The notes: generated by a model not told the origin, from the letters alone. A DNA stretch of 41,252 bases from Streptomyces sp. sk2.1 (GCF_008120935.1 NZ_RDBO01000084.1:87134-128385), one strand, 5' to 3'; counted from the first letter of the stretch, positions 23,579-31,812 are shown. A program made the numbers and translations.

Positions 23579-24466
23579 TCACGCCGCCCGGTCCGCACCG
23601 GCGCCGGCCAGGGCCTGGGCGACGGTGACGGGGCGTTCGATGAAGCCGATGCGGTGGAAGATGTCGGCCGCCTCCTGCTGTTCGGCGATGAAGGCGTCGG
23701 TGACGGGTTCGATCCTCCACGGCAGGGCGCGCAGCGCGGTCTCCCAGTCGTCGGCGGATCCGCCGAGGTCGGCGGCGGCGATCTCGGCGGCCCGGCGGGG
23801 GTGGGCCGCCGCCCAGTCGTCGGCACGCCGGAGGGCGCGGGTGAGGGCCTCGACGATTTCGGGGCGGCTCTCGGCCAGGTCGCGGCGGGTGAAGAAGACG
23901 GAGCGGTCGGTGATGACGTCGCCGGTGCGGATCAGGGTGCGCAGTCCGCCGGTGCGGCGGGCGGCGGCCAGTCGGTCGCCCTGGGCCACCCAGGCGGCGA
24001 TGGCTCCGGTGCGCAGCAGTTCCTCGCTGTCGTCGCCGCCGCGGACGGCGGTGATGTCGTCGGCGTAGGAGAGCCCGGCGTCGTCGAGCGCCTTGGCGAT
24101 CAGGTGGGTCTGCCAGGAGCCGATCGCGAGGTGGACGGTGGTGCCCTTGAGGTCGGCGACGGTGCGCGCGGGGCTGTCCTCGGGGACGAGGAGCGCACCG
24201 TGTTCGGGGCGCGGGGCGGAGACGGCGGTGTAGACGATGTCGTGTCCGGCCGCCTGGGCGGTGACGGGCGGGGTGGAGCCGGTGCCGCCGAAGTCGATGA
24301 CGCCCCGGCTGAGGAGTTCGCCGGTGCGGACGCCGTCGGTGTACGGGTGGAAGACGACGCTCTCGCCGAGCGGGGCCAGTTCCTCCCGGGCGAGGCCGAG
24401 GCGGGAGAGGTGGTACAGGTGGTAGAGGGACGGGTTGCTGCTGTGCACACCGATGGTGATGGTCAT
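23579..24466 (-). CDS. Substrate-binding-protein homologue without export signal (SsuA/NMT1-like)
   Basis: The 295-residue protein begins at ATG 24466, directly after the ATPase stop (TGA-ATG). Similarity to aliphatic-sulfonate-binding proteins is evident in DFGGTGSTPPVTAQAAGHDIVY and LVPEDSPARTVADLKGTTVHLAIGS. Unlike exported SBPs it starts directly with the first beta strand (MTITIGVHSSNPSLYHLYHLS), with no signal sequence and no lipobox, and it has no cysteine. It therefore should reside in the cytoplasm. That excludes normal delivery to the permease; DszB-type desulfinases show that this fold can become an enzyme, but the Cys nucleophile is missing here. Role unknown; perhaps a cytosolic sulfonate carrier for the adjacent SsuD-like enzyme. 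Confidence 0.8.
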   Translation of the reverse strand: MTITIGVHSSNPSLYHLYHLSRLGLAREELAPLGESVVFHPYTDGVRTGELLSRGVIDFGGTGSTPPVTAQAAGHDIVYTAVSAPRPEHGALLVPEDSPARTVADLKGTTVHLAIGSWQTHLIAKALDDAGLSYADDITAVRGGDDSEELLRTGAIAAWVAQGDRLAAARRTGGLRTLIRTGDVITDRSVFFTRRDLAESRPEIVEALTRALRRADDWAAAHPRRAAEIAAADLGGSADDWETALRALPWRIEPVTDAFIAEQQEAADIFHRIGFIERPVTVAQALAGAGADRAA

Positions 24467-25243
24467 TCAGATCACTCCGACTTCGGTACGTTCGGGGGCT
24501 TCGACGGGGTTCGGGACCGTCCCGGGGGGCGAGGCGGACCCCACCCCGAGGTCTTCGAGGAGGCGGCGGCGCAGGGCCGCGAAGGCGGGGTCGCCGGGGT
24601 CGCGCGGCCGGTCGACGGCGACCGGTTCGTCGGTGACGAGCCGGCCGCCGCGCAGGACGGCGACCCGGTCGGCGAGGCGTATCGCCTCGTCGACGTCGTG
24701 GGTGACGAGGAGGACGGCGGGCCGGTGCTTGCGGCACAACTCCCCCACCAGGTCCTGCATCCGCAGCCGGGTCAGGGCGTCGAGCGCGGCGAACGGCTCG
24801 TCCAGGAGCAGCAGTTCGGGTTCGCGGACCAGGGCGCGGGCGAGGGCGACCCGCTGCGCCTCGCCGCCGGAGAGGGTGCCGGGCCAGGCATCGGCGTGCC
24901 GTTCCAGGCCGACCTCGGCCAGGGCCCGCAGCCCGTGTCCGGCCCTGTCGCGCGGCAGGGCCACGGTCACGTTGGCGAGGACCTTCTTCGACGGTACGAG
25001 GCGGGGTTCCTGGAAGACGACGGTGCGGGCCCGGGGGACGAGCACCTCGCCCCCGTCGGCCGCGTCGAGCGCGCCCAGGATGCGCAGCAGGGTCGTCTTG
25101 CCGCTCCCGCTGGCTCCGAGCAGGGCGACGAACTCGCCGCGGGCGATGTCGAGCCGCAGGTCGTCGAGGACGGCGCGGTCGCCGAAGACGCGGCGCAGTC
25201 CCCGTACCCGCACCGCGGTCCGCGGGTTCGGATCGGTGGTCAT
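24467..25243 (-). CDS. ssuB: Sulfonate-type ABC transporter ATP-binding protein (SsuB-like)
   Basis: The 258-residue ATPase starts at ATG 25243, overlapping the permease stop by 4 bp (ATGA). Walker A GASGSGKT (43-50), Q-loop VVFQEP (75-80), signature LSGGE (124-128), Walker B LLLLDEP (144-150) and switch His182 (VTHDVDEA) are all intact. The closest family is the nitrate/sulfonate/taurine group of importers. It energises uptake with the adjacent permease and lipoprotein SBP. The C-terminal 30 residues are Pro-rich and non-conserved. The stop is contiguous with the start of the following cytosolic SBP-like gene. Confidence 0.93.
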   Translation of the reverse strand: MTTDPNPRTAVRVRGLRRVFGDRAVLDDLRLDIARGEFVALLGASGSGKTTLLRILGALDAADGGEVLVPRARTVVFQEPRLVPSKKVLANVTVALPRDRAGHGLRALAEVGLERHADAWPGTLSGGEAQRVALARALVREPELLLLDEPFAALDALTRLRMQDLVGELCRKHRPAVLLVTHDVDEAIRLADRVAVLRGGRLVTDEPVAVDRPRDPGDPAFAALRRRLLEDLGVGSASPPGTVPNPVEAPERTEVGVI

Positions 25244-26070
25244 CGGGTGGCTCCCTGTGGGGTGCGCCAGGGCATCAGTACGCGCTCCAGGAGCCGTACG
25301 ACGACGTCGGCGGTGAGTCCGAGCAGTCCGTAGACGAGGATGCAGACGGCGAGGATGTCGGTGCGGGCGTAGCTCTGCGCCTGGGACATCAGATAGCCGA
25401 TGCCCGCGGTGGCGTTGATCTCCTCGGCGGCGATCAGGGCGATGACGCTGAGCGTCATGGAGAGCCGCAGTCCGGCGAGCAGGGAGGGCAGGGCGCCGGG
25501 CAGGACGACCTGGCGCACGAGGGCGAGGCGGCCCATGCCGAAGCTGCGCATGGCCTCGATGAGTTTGGGGTCGGTGTCGCGCACCCCGCTGGTCGTCGAC
25601 ACGTACATGGGGAAGGTGGTGGCGACGGCGATGAGGAGGATCTTCGCGGTCTCGTTGATGCCGAACCAGACCATGAACAGGGGCACCAGGGAGAGGAACG
25701 GGATGGTGCGCAGGGTCTGGACGGAGGAGTCGAGCAGTTCGTCCCCGAGGCGGGTGAATCCGGTGGTGATGCCGAGGGTCAGTCCGGCCGCGAGCCCGAT
25801 GAGGAGGCCGAGCCCGGAGCGGGTGAGGGAGGTGGTGAGCGCGTCGGGCAGTTGTCCGTTGCCCCACAACTCGCCCACCGCGCGCAGCACTTCGGCGGGC
25901 GACGCGAGCACGTCGGGGGTGAGCAGTCCGGTGGCGGACGCCGCCCACCACAGGGCGAGGAGGGCGATCGGGCCGGCTGCCCGGACGGTCGCGGAATAGG
26001 TCCGGCCGCGGGCCCGGTACCGCCGGGGCTGCGGCCGGACGAGGCCGGGGGGCGGAACGGTCCCGCTCAT
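25240..26070 (-). CDS. ssuC: Sulfonate-type ABC transporter permease (SsuC-like)
   Basis: The 276-residue integral membrane protein has about six helices and the EAA-type coupling loop (DPKLIEAMRSFGMGRLALVRQVVLPGALP). GIGYLMSQAQSYARTD, shared by nitrate/sulfonate/taurine permeases, lies near the C-terminus. It starts at ATG 26070, overlapping the lipoprotein gene's stop by 4 bp, and ends overlapping the ATPase start by 4 bp. The cytoplasmic N-terminus is rich in Arg and Pro. It forms the channel of the importer. Confidence 0.92.
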   Translation of the reverse strand: MSGTVPPPGLVRPQPRRYRARGRTYSATVRAAGPIALLALWWAASATGLLTPDVLASPAEVLRAVGELWGNGQLPDALTTSLTRSGLGLLIGLAAGLTLGITTGFTRLGDELLDSSVQTLRTIPFLSLVPLFMVWFGINETAKILLIAVATTFPMYVSTTSGVRDTDPKLIEAMRSFGMGRLALVRQVVLPGALPSLLAGLRLSMTLSVIALIAAEEINATAGIGYLMSQAQSYARTDILAVCILVYGLLGLTADVVVRLLERVLMPWRTPQGATR

Positions 26071-27080
26071 TTCAGCTTCTCGATGTCGAGGAGGTGGGCG
26101 GCGACGTCGACCTTGTCCTCGGTGACCTTCTGCTCGGCGTAGAAGTCGGCGACGGCCTCGAAGCGTTCGACGTCCTCGGGGCCGATGGGGTCGACCGTGC
26201 CGCCCCGGCGGGTGAAGCGGGTCTGGACCTCCTTCGCCCTGCCGGTGACGGCGGTCGGGCCGACGTCCGTGAAGACGTTGAGGTACGCGGCCGGGTCCCG
26301 CTTCTCCTCGGCGCTGGCGTCGTGGAGGTAGCGGTAGAGCGCCTTGACGATCTCGGGGTGCTGTTCGGCGAACTCGGTGCGCACGGCGTTGAGGCTGTAG
26401 TTGTCGGAGCCGATCGCGGCGCCGTCGGCGACGAAGTGGGCCCTGCCGCTGCCGATCTCGGCCACGGCGTACGTCGCCCACACCGCCCAGGCGTCGACCT
26501 TGCCGGCGTTGAAGACGGCGGCCGTCTGGTCGGGCCGCAGATGGACCCGCTCGACCTCGTCGGCGGGGACGCCGGCTTTCGCGAGTGCCTTCAGCAGCAG
26601 GTACTCGCCGGTGCCGCCCTGGTTGACGGCGACCCTCTTCCCGACCAGGTCCTTGATCGAGGTGATGCCGGAGCCGTTCTTGACGAGGATGCCCTCGCCC
26701 GCCGCGTCCGGGTCGGTCGCGGTGAAGAACTTGAAGCCGGGGCGCTGGGCGAGCGAGGTGATGCCGGAGGTGATGGAGCCGGTGGCGATGTCGAGCTGGT
26801 CGGCGTTCATCGCCTGGGCGGCCGGGGCGAAGGGGCCGGCGCTGCCGGTCCAACGCACCTCGGCGCCGACCTTCGCGAGCGCCCTGTCGAGGCTGCCGTC
26901 CTTCTTGCCGAGGGCGAGCACCCCGGAGTTGCCGGGGTCGGGGATGCGGATCTCGACCGTTTTCCCGGCACCGGAACCGCTGTCGGCCTCGGAGGTGCCG
27001 CAGGCGGTGAGGGCGAGCAGCGCGGTGGCCGTGAGGAGCGCGGGGGCGACGGTCCTGCGTGGTGATCGGGGGATGTTCAT
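26067..27080 (-). CDS. ssuA: Lipoprotein substrate-binding protein of the sulfonate-type ABC importer (SsuA-like)
   Basis: The 337-residue product starts at ATG 27080. Its signal sequence ends in a lipobox, LTAC, with C27 as the lipidated residue. The mature part has the two-lobed SBP pattern: VEIRIPDPGNSGVLALGKKDG, LDIATGSITSGITSLAQRPG, GILVKNGSGITSIKDLVGKRVAVNQGGTGEYLLLKAL. This matches the SsuA group binding sulfonates at the outer membrane face. It overlaps the DszB-like gene by 4 bp upstream and the permease by 4 bp downstream, so all are translated from one message. Confidence 0.92.
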   Translation of the reverse strand: MNIPRSPRRTVAPALLTATALLALTACGTSEADSGSGAGKTVEIRIPDPGNSGVLALGKKDGSLDRALAKVGAEVRWTGSAGPFAPAAQAMNADQLDIATGSITSGITSLAQRPGFKFFTATDPDAAGEGILVKNGSGITSIKDLVGKRVAVNQGGTGEYLLLKALAKAGVPADEVERVHLRPDQTAAVFNAGKVDAWAVWATYAVAEIGSGRAHFVADGAAIGSDNYSLNAVRTEFAEQHPEIVKALYRYLHDASAEEKRDPAAYLNVFTDVGPTAVTGRAKEVQTRFTRRGGTVDPIGPEDVERFEAVADFYAEQKVTEDKVDVAAHLLDIEKLK

Positions 27081-28105
27081 GGGGCGGTGGTCCTCACGGC
27101 TCGGGGTACGGGCGGGGCGGTGGGCAGTGCGGCGGCGCGGCGCAGCGGTTCGGGGTCGGCCCAGGCGGTGACGTCGACGGGTTCGGGCAGGAAGCCGTGG
27201 GCGCGCAGCCCCGCCTCCTGTTCGGCGAGGAGGGCGAGACGGCCCGGGGAGAGGTCGGGGTGGAGGGTGCGGTGGGTGCCCGGCCGGTAAGCTCCGGCGA
27301 CCCCGTCGGCCCCCGCCCCGGTCTCGGCGCCGAGGATGCGGGCGACCTCGCCGGGCTGTCCGGCGGCCCAGTCGGCGGCCCTGAGCAGGACGGCGAGGAA
27401 GCGGTCGACGAGGTCGGGGCGGTGGTCGAGGAGTTCCTGGTGGACGGTGATGGGGCGCGGGGTCCCGTTGTTGATCCGGAACCGGGGGTCGGCCAGTTCG
27501 TCGAGTTCGACGGCCACCTCCGCACCGGCCCGTCGCGCGGCCTCGACGGCCAGTGCTCCCTTCACGTACACGGCGTCGACGTCGCCGCGGCGCAGCGCCG
27601 CCAGTTCGGCGGCCCACTGGCCCTCGTGCCCGGCGGCGGGGACGTCGACGAACTCGGCGTCGTCCGGCCCGAGTCCGGCGGCGGCGAGCGCGCCCTCGAA
27701 GCCGCGCAGCGCCATGGCCCGCCAGAAGTCGATCGCGATGTCGTGCGCCGGGACGGCGAGCCGGAGCCCGCGCAGGGCCTCGGTGCCCCGGATGCCGGAG
27801 CCGGGCGCGACGAGTACGGCCTGCCGTTCCTCGATCCAGGTGAGGCCGATCAGCCGGGTCCGTTCCCCGCGTGAACGGGCCCACAGGGCGGGGACGTTGC
27901 CGCCCTCGCGGAAGAGGCCCGGCAGGGTGTGGGTGAAGTGGGCGGCCCGGTCGGCGCCGGGCGCGGCGTCCTGGAGGGAGCGCACCGTGATGCCGTCGCG
28001 GGCGAATTCCTCGGCGAGCCAGTTCCGGTCGGCGGCGATGCCGGTGGCGGTGGGTACGGGGCAGCGGGTGAACCAGAGCGTCCTGGGCAGGACGGCATGC
28101 GTCAT
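27077..28105 (-). CDS. DszB-like sulfinate desulfinase candidate (SBP fold, cytosolic)
   Basis: The 342-residue protein starts at ATG 28105 without a signal peptide. Its N-terminal third resembles DszB (2'-hydroxybiphenyl-2-sulfinate desulfinase): a WFTRCPVPTA segment, AHFTHTLPGLFREGGNVPALW-type spacing and RTRLIGLTW. The DszB catalytic residues Cys27, His60 and Arg70 have counterparts here at C15, H56 and R66, with the identical His-Arg spacing of 10. DszB-type enzymes release sulfite from sulfinates. It is the first structural gene of the operon, following a leader peptide by 150 bp, and it overlaps the lipoprotein gene by 4 bp. The rest of the protein diverges from DszB, so the substrate is probably different. 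Exported SBP is the alternative, unlikely without a signal. Confidence 0.75.
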   Translation of the reverse strand: MTHAVLPRTLWFTRCPVPTATGIAADRNWLAEEFARDGITVRSLQDAAPGADRAAHFTHTLPGLFREGGNVPALWARSRGERTRLIGLTWIEERQAVLVAPGSGIRGTEALRGLRLAVPAHDIAIDFWRAMALRGFEGALAAAGLGPDDAEFVDVPAAGHEGQWAAELAALRRGDVDAVYVKGALAVEAARRAGAEVAVELDELADPRFRINNGTPRPITVHQELLDHRPDLVDRFLAVLLRAADWAAGQPGEVARILGAETGAGADGVAGAYRPGTHRTLHPDLSPGRLALLAEQEAGLRAHGFLPEPVDVTAWADPEPLRRAAALPTAPPVPRAVRTTAP

Positions 28106-28175
28106 GGGGGTGTCTTCCCGGAAGTCGGCGAAGCGGATGAGTGGTGGCCGGTACGCCGGGATGTGGGCACCGGGT

Positions 28176-28196
28176 ACGGCCGAGGGCCCCGGCCGT
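28176..28196 (-). promoter_or_regulatory. Hairpin in the leader-peptide/DszB-like intergenic region
   Basis: ACGGCCG (28176-28182) and CGGCCGT (28190-28196) form a perfect 7-bp stem with a 7-nt loop, within the transcribed leader between the leader ORF and the first structural gene. It is a candidate attenuator element. No U-tract follows it. Confidence 0.45.
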
Positions 28197-28212
28197 GCCG
28201 TGGCGCGGCGGA

Positions 28213-28255
28213 GGGGAAGGGGGAAACGCGAAGGGGAAAGGGGAACGCGAGGGGG
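28213..28255 (+). other. G-quadruplex-capable tract on the template strand
   Basis: Five runs of at least four G lie at 28213-28216, 28219-28223, 28233-28236, 28240-28243 and 28251-28255 on the plus strand. For the sulfur operon this is the template strand, and the tract begins directly after the leader-peptide stop. The mRNA copy is a long pyrimidine tract. Confidence 0.6.
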
Positions 28256-28366
28256 TCAGCGACAGGTGGCGCTGGAGACCCGTGCCAGATCGATGTGGCG
28301 GCGCAGCGTCAGGGCGAGCAGGGACGGAGCGGCGTGGGCGGGGGTCGCGGTTCGGCGGCCGGCCAT
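28256..28366 (-). CDS. Leader peptide of the sulfur operon
   Basis: The 36-residue frame starts at ATG 28366 with AAGGGAG seven bases upstream and ends at 28256. Its C-terminal half, RRHIDLARVSSATCR, is the signature of the short leader peptides found ahead of sulfur-assimilation and uptake operons in Streptomyces, with a Cys codon three codons from the stop. Such leaders are thought to sense cysteine availability through ribosome progress and so tune downstream expression. It sits 150 bp upstream of the DszB-like gene in the same orientation, with a pyrimidine-rich tract and a hairpin between. Confidence 0.8.
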   Translation of the reverse strand: MAGRRTATPAHAAPSLLALTLRRHIDLARVSSATCR

Positions 28367-28462
28367 GGCACTGCTCCCTTCTGCTCGTCGGTGCTGACGT
28401 GCTGCACACTGCCACGCCCCGCGACCACCGCACAACTCGCTTCCCATGATGTGGGATTCGGT

Positions 28463-28480
28463 GTGAACACAGTGTTTCAC
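28463..28480. promoter_or_regulatory. Dyad in the divergent sulfur operon / IclR promoter region
   Basis: GTGAA (28463-28467) and TTCAC (28476-28480) flank an exact core palindrome AACAC-A-GTGTT (28466-28476). It is midway between the divergent leader-peptide and IclR-gene starts, and is a plausible IclR-family operator. Confidence 0.45.
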
Positions 28481-28565
28481 CGACCGGTTTCCCGGCTCTC
28501 CGGCTCCCGTAGTGTGGCAACCCGATGCCCCCTGCCACCCCCTCATGAGCGGAGAGTGAACCGAT

Positions 28566-29348
28566 ATGACCGAGGCCGCGGCAGTGCGCGCGCCCGGTGG
28601 AGCGCAGGCGGTCCGGCGCGCCCTGGACGTCCTGCACTGCTTCCACGACAACGGCCCCGACCTCAGCGCCTCCGACCTCGCCCGTCGCCTCGGCCTCTCC
28701 GCCTCCACCGCGCACCGTCTGGCCCGCACCCTGCTCGGCGCGGGCTTCCTGGAGCAGGACGTCCGCACGTCCCGCTACCGGCTGGGCCCCGCCGTGACCG
28801 AGCTGGGCCGGCTCTCGTACCACCAGCGCGGTCTGCATCTGGCCGCCCCCGAGCTGAGCGATCTCGCCGAGCGCACCGGCGCCACGGCGGACCTGGCGCT
28901 GCGCAGCGGTCCCCACGCGGTGATCGTCGCGGGTGGTTCGGTCACCCCGAAGGTGGGGCTGCGCAGGCCGCTGCACTCCACGGCGCTCGGCAAGGTCCTG
29001 CTGGCCTGGGCCCGGCCGGGCGAGGGCGGCCCCTTCTCGCTTCCTCCGCTGCCCGCCTTCACGGACCGCACGATCGTCGAACCCGCTTTGCTCGAAGCCG
29101 AGTTGGCGAAGGTACGGGCCGATGCCCACGCGCTCAACGACGGCGAGTCGGCCCACGGGGTACGGACCCTGGCGGTGCCGGTGCTGGACGGCGCGGGGCA
29201 CGCCCGCTTCGCCCTGGCGGTCCGGGCCACGCCGTCCGTGATCACGGACGGGCGCATCGACTGGTTCCTGGCGCAGGCCCGTTCCTGCGCCCGCGCCCTG
29301 GAGGTGCTGCTGCTCTCCCCGGCGGAACGCCGCCCGCCCGCGCCCTGA
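28566..29348 (+). CDS. IclR-family transcriptional regulator
   Basis: The 260-residue protein starts at ATG 28566 with GGAGAG nine bases upstream. An N-terminal winged HTH (LSASDLARRLGLSASTAHRLARTLLGAGFLEQD) is followed by the IclR effector domain, with RRPLHSTALGKVLLAW, the conserved YxLGxxxxxLG equivalent (YRLGPAVTELG) and TLAVPVLDGAGHARFALAV. It is divergent from the sulfur operon across 199 bp that contain a dyad, so it most likely controls that operon and itself. IclR proteins usually bind small carbon or sulfur compounds. The ligand is not predictable from sequence. Confidence 0.9.
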   Translation: MTEAAAVRAPGGAQAVRRALDVLHCFHDNGPDLSASDLARRLGLSASTAHRLARTLLGAGFLEQDVRTSRYRLGPAVTELGRLSYHQRGLHLAAPELSDLAERTGATADLALRSGPHAVIVAGGSVTPKVGLRRPLHSTALGKVLLAWARPGEGGPFSLPPLPAFTDRTIVEPALLEAELAKVRADAHALNDGESAHGVRTLAVPVLDGAGHARFALAVRATPSVITDGRIDWFLAQARSCARALEVLLLSPAERRPPAP

Positions 29349-29446
29349 GCCGGCGGCCCTGTCGGTACCGCGTGGCACGATATGAACCGGCCGGGGGCGG
29401 GTGCCGGGCAGGACGGCGGCCGGGCCGCGCGGACAGAGGAACGTAC

Positions 29447-31651
29447 ATGACAGAGGCCGGACCGGGCGGGGTCGACGCGCCCACGGGGAGGGCCGCCCGG
29501 GAACTGCTGGTGCGGGCCGGGCAGTTGCTGGAGACCGCGCGCGCCGTGCTCGCCGACCACACCCGCGCCGTGGACGCCGTGCGCGCCGCGCTGGATCCGC
29601 TGGTCGACTCCCTGGTCGGCCGGGAGCTCGCCGCCATCCCCGTGTCCCGGCTCAGGGACGTCACCGAGGGCAGGCTGCGGATCGGCGCGATCGAGCAGGC
29701 CGGTCTCACCACCGTCGGCCGGGTGCACGGGGCGAACCGCTACGAGCTGCGCCAGATTCCCGGGGTCGGTGCGCAGACCGCCGACCAGGCGCTGGCCGCC
29801 GCCGGGCAGATCGCCCACGCGGTGCGGGACACGGTCACGGTCCGGCTGGACGTGGACGCCCCGGACGAGGCCACGACCGCGCTGGTCATCGCGTTGCACC
29901 GGCTGGTCGAGGCCGGTCCCGAGGTCCGCCGCGCGGTGGACGCGGCGAACCGGCTCGTCGGGCGCCTGGAGCCCCTGCTGACCGAGGCGGCACCGGCCGG
30001 GGGGCGGCTGCGCATGCTGTTCGCCCGGCGGCAGGCCCGCTCCCGGGTCATGGAGGCCGTGGGCGGGGTGCGGGAGGCCGTCGCCGGGGCGGCCGGGCGC
30101 GGGCTCCCGGCGCTGTTCGGGCAGGTCTCGGTGGATCTGCTGCGGGACGCGGAGTCGGACGTCGCGGCATGGGTGGACTTCGAGCTGCGGTCCGCCGAGT
30201 ACTACAGCCTGATCGCCGAGCTGTCGGGCACCGGGCCCGACCGGGACGCGGCCGAGGGGTTCCTCCCGTCCGCGATGGCGGACCGGGTGCGTGATCTGCG
30301 GCTCGACGACGCCCGGCTGCGGGTCTCCCTGCGCGGTTACCAGTCGTTCGGCGCCCGGTTCGCGCTCACGCAGAAGCGGGTGATCATCGGTGACGAGATG
30401 GGGCTGGGGAAGACCGTCCAGGCCATCGCCGCGCTCGCGCACCTCTCGGCACGGGGCGAGACGCACTTCCTGGTGGTCTGCCCGGCGAGCGTGCTGATCA
30501 ACTGGGCGCGTGAGGTCCGGGCCCGTTCCACCCTGCGCACCCTGCCGGTGCACGGCCCCGAGCGGCAGGGCGCCTTCGACGAGTGGCGCCGCACCGGCGG
30601 GGTCGCGCTCACCACGTTCGACGCCCTGCACACCCTGCCGGACGCCCGGGACTGCGGCATACGGCCCGGGATGCTGGTGGTCGACGAGGCCCACTACGTC
30701 AAGAACCCCGAGACCCGGCGCTCCCGGGCCGTCTCCGGCTGGACGCAGCGCACCGACCGGGTGCTGTTCCTGACCGGTACGCCCATGGAGAACCGGGTCG
30801 AGGAGTTCCGCAGCCTCGTCCGCCACCTCCAGCCCGAACTGGCGCCCTCGATCCACACCACCCACGGGGCGGCCGGTTCGCTCGCGTTCCGCAGGGCGGT
30901 CGCCCCGGCCTACCTGCGGCGCAACCAGGAGGACGTGCTGGCCGAACTCCCGTCGGTGGTGCAGGTCGACGAGTGGGAGGAGTTCAGCCCGGACGACCTC
31001 GCCGCCTACCGCGAGGCCGTGGGCGCCGGGCAGTTCATGCGGATGCGCCGGGCCGCGTACGCCCGGCCCGCCACGTCGGCGAAGCTGAACCGGTTGCGCG
31101 AGCTGGTGGCGGAGGCCGCCGACAACGGGCTCAAGGTGGTGGTGTTCTCGTACTTCCGCGAGGTGCTCCTCACCGTCGGACAGGCCCTGGACTCCCGGGT
31201 GTTCGGCCCGTTGTCGGGGAACGTCCCGGCCGCCCGGCGGCAGGGGCTGATCGACGACTTCGCCGCCGTGGACGGCCATGCCGTGCTGCTGAGCCAGATC
31301 CAGGCCGGCGGGGTCGGGCTGAACATGCAGGCGGCGTCGGTGGTCATCCTCTGCGAACCGCAGATCAAACCGACCATGGAGCACCAGGCGGTGGCCCGCG
31401 CCCACCGGATGGGGCAGATACGGACCGTCCGGGTGCACCGGCTCCTGGCGACCGACAGCGTCGACGAACGGATGCTGGACATCCTGGCCCGCAAGGAGCG
31501 GCTGTTCGACATGTACGCCCGGCGCAGCGACGTCGCCGAGACGACACCGGACGCCGTGGACGTGTCGGACGGTGCGCTGGCCCGGCGCATCGTCGAGGAG
31601 GAGCAACTGCGCCTGGCCGCCGACGCGGCCGGGACGGTGCCGGAGAACTGA
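29447..31651 (+). CDS. SNF2-family DEAD/H-box helicase with N-terminal helix-hairpin-helix region
   Basis: From ATG 29447 with GAGGAA upstream, the product has 734 residues. Residues 1-130 contain a helix-hairpin-helix-like IPGVGAQTADQAL (104-116), suggesting DNA contact. The SNF2 core spans about 290-690: Walker A GDEMGLGKT (315-323), DEAH (413-416), LTGTPMENR (442-450), SQIQAGGVGLNMQAAS (616-631) and the motif VI QAVARAHRMGQ. All ATPase motifs are intact. It likely remodels protein-DNA complexes rather than unwinding DNA. It stands alone between the IclR gene and a convergent laccase gene; no restriction or defence partner is adjacent. Confidence 0.9.
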   Translation: MTEAGPGGVDAPTGRAARELLVRAGQLLETARAVLADHTRAVDAVRAALDPLVDSLVGRELAAIPVSRLRDVTEGRLRIGAIEQAGLTTVGRVHGANRYELRQIPGVGAQTADQALAAAGQIAHAVRDTVTVRLDVDAPDEATTALVIALHRLVEAGPEVRRAVDAANRLVGRLEPLLTEAAPAGGRLRMLFARRQARSRVMEAVGGVREAVAGAAGRGLPALFGQVSVDLLRDAESDVAAWVDFELRSAEYYSLIAELSGTGPDRDAAEGFLPSAMADRVRDLRLDDARLRVSLRGYQSFGARFALTQKRVIIGDEMGLGKTVQAIAALAHLSARGETHFLVVCPASVLINWAREVRARSTLRTLPVHGPERQGAFDEWRRTGGVALTTFDALHTLPDARDCGIRPGMLVVDEAHYVKNPETRRSRAVSGWTQRTDRVLFLTGTPMENRVEEFRSLVRHLQPELAPSIHTTHGAAGSLAFRRAVAPAYLRRNQEDVLAELPSVVQVDEWEEFSPDDLAAYREAVGAGQFMRMRRAAYARPATSAKLNRLRELVAEAADNGLKVVVFSYFREVLLTVGQALDSRVFGPLSGNVPAARRQGLIDDFAAVDGHAVLLSQIQAGGVGLNMQAASVVILCEPQIKPTMEHQAVARAHRMGQIRTVRVHRLLATDSVDERMLDILARKERLFDMYARRSDVAETTPDAVDVSDGALARRIVEEEQLRLAADAAGTVPEN

Positions 31652-31812
31652 CCGCGCCGGGCCCGCGGGGGTGACCGGCCCCGGACGGGGCGGCCCGCAC
31701 CGGCGTGGGGCCCGGCTCGGTGCCGGCCTCTCCCGCGTGCGCGTCCGCACCGACCGGGCCGCACGCGCGTCGGCCGCCGGGGCCGGTGCCCGCGCCTTTG
31801 GCAGGCACGTGG

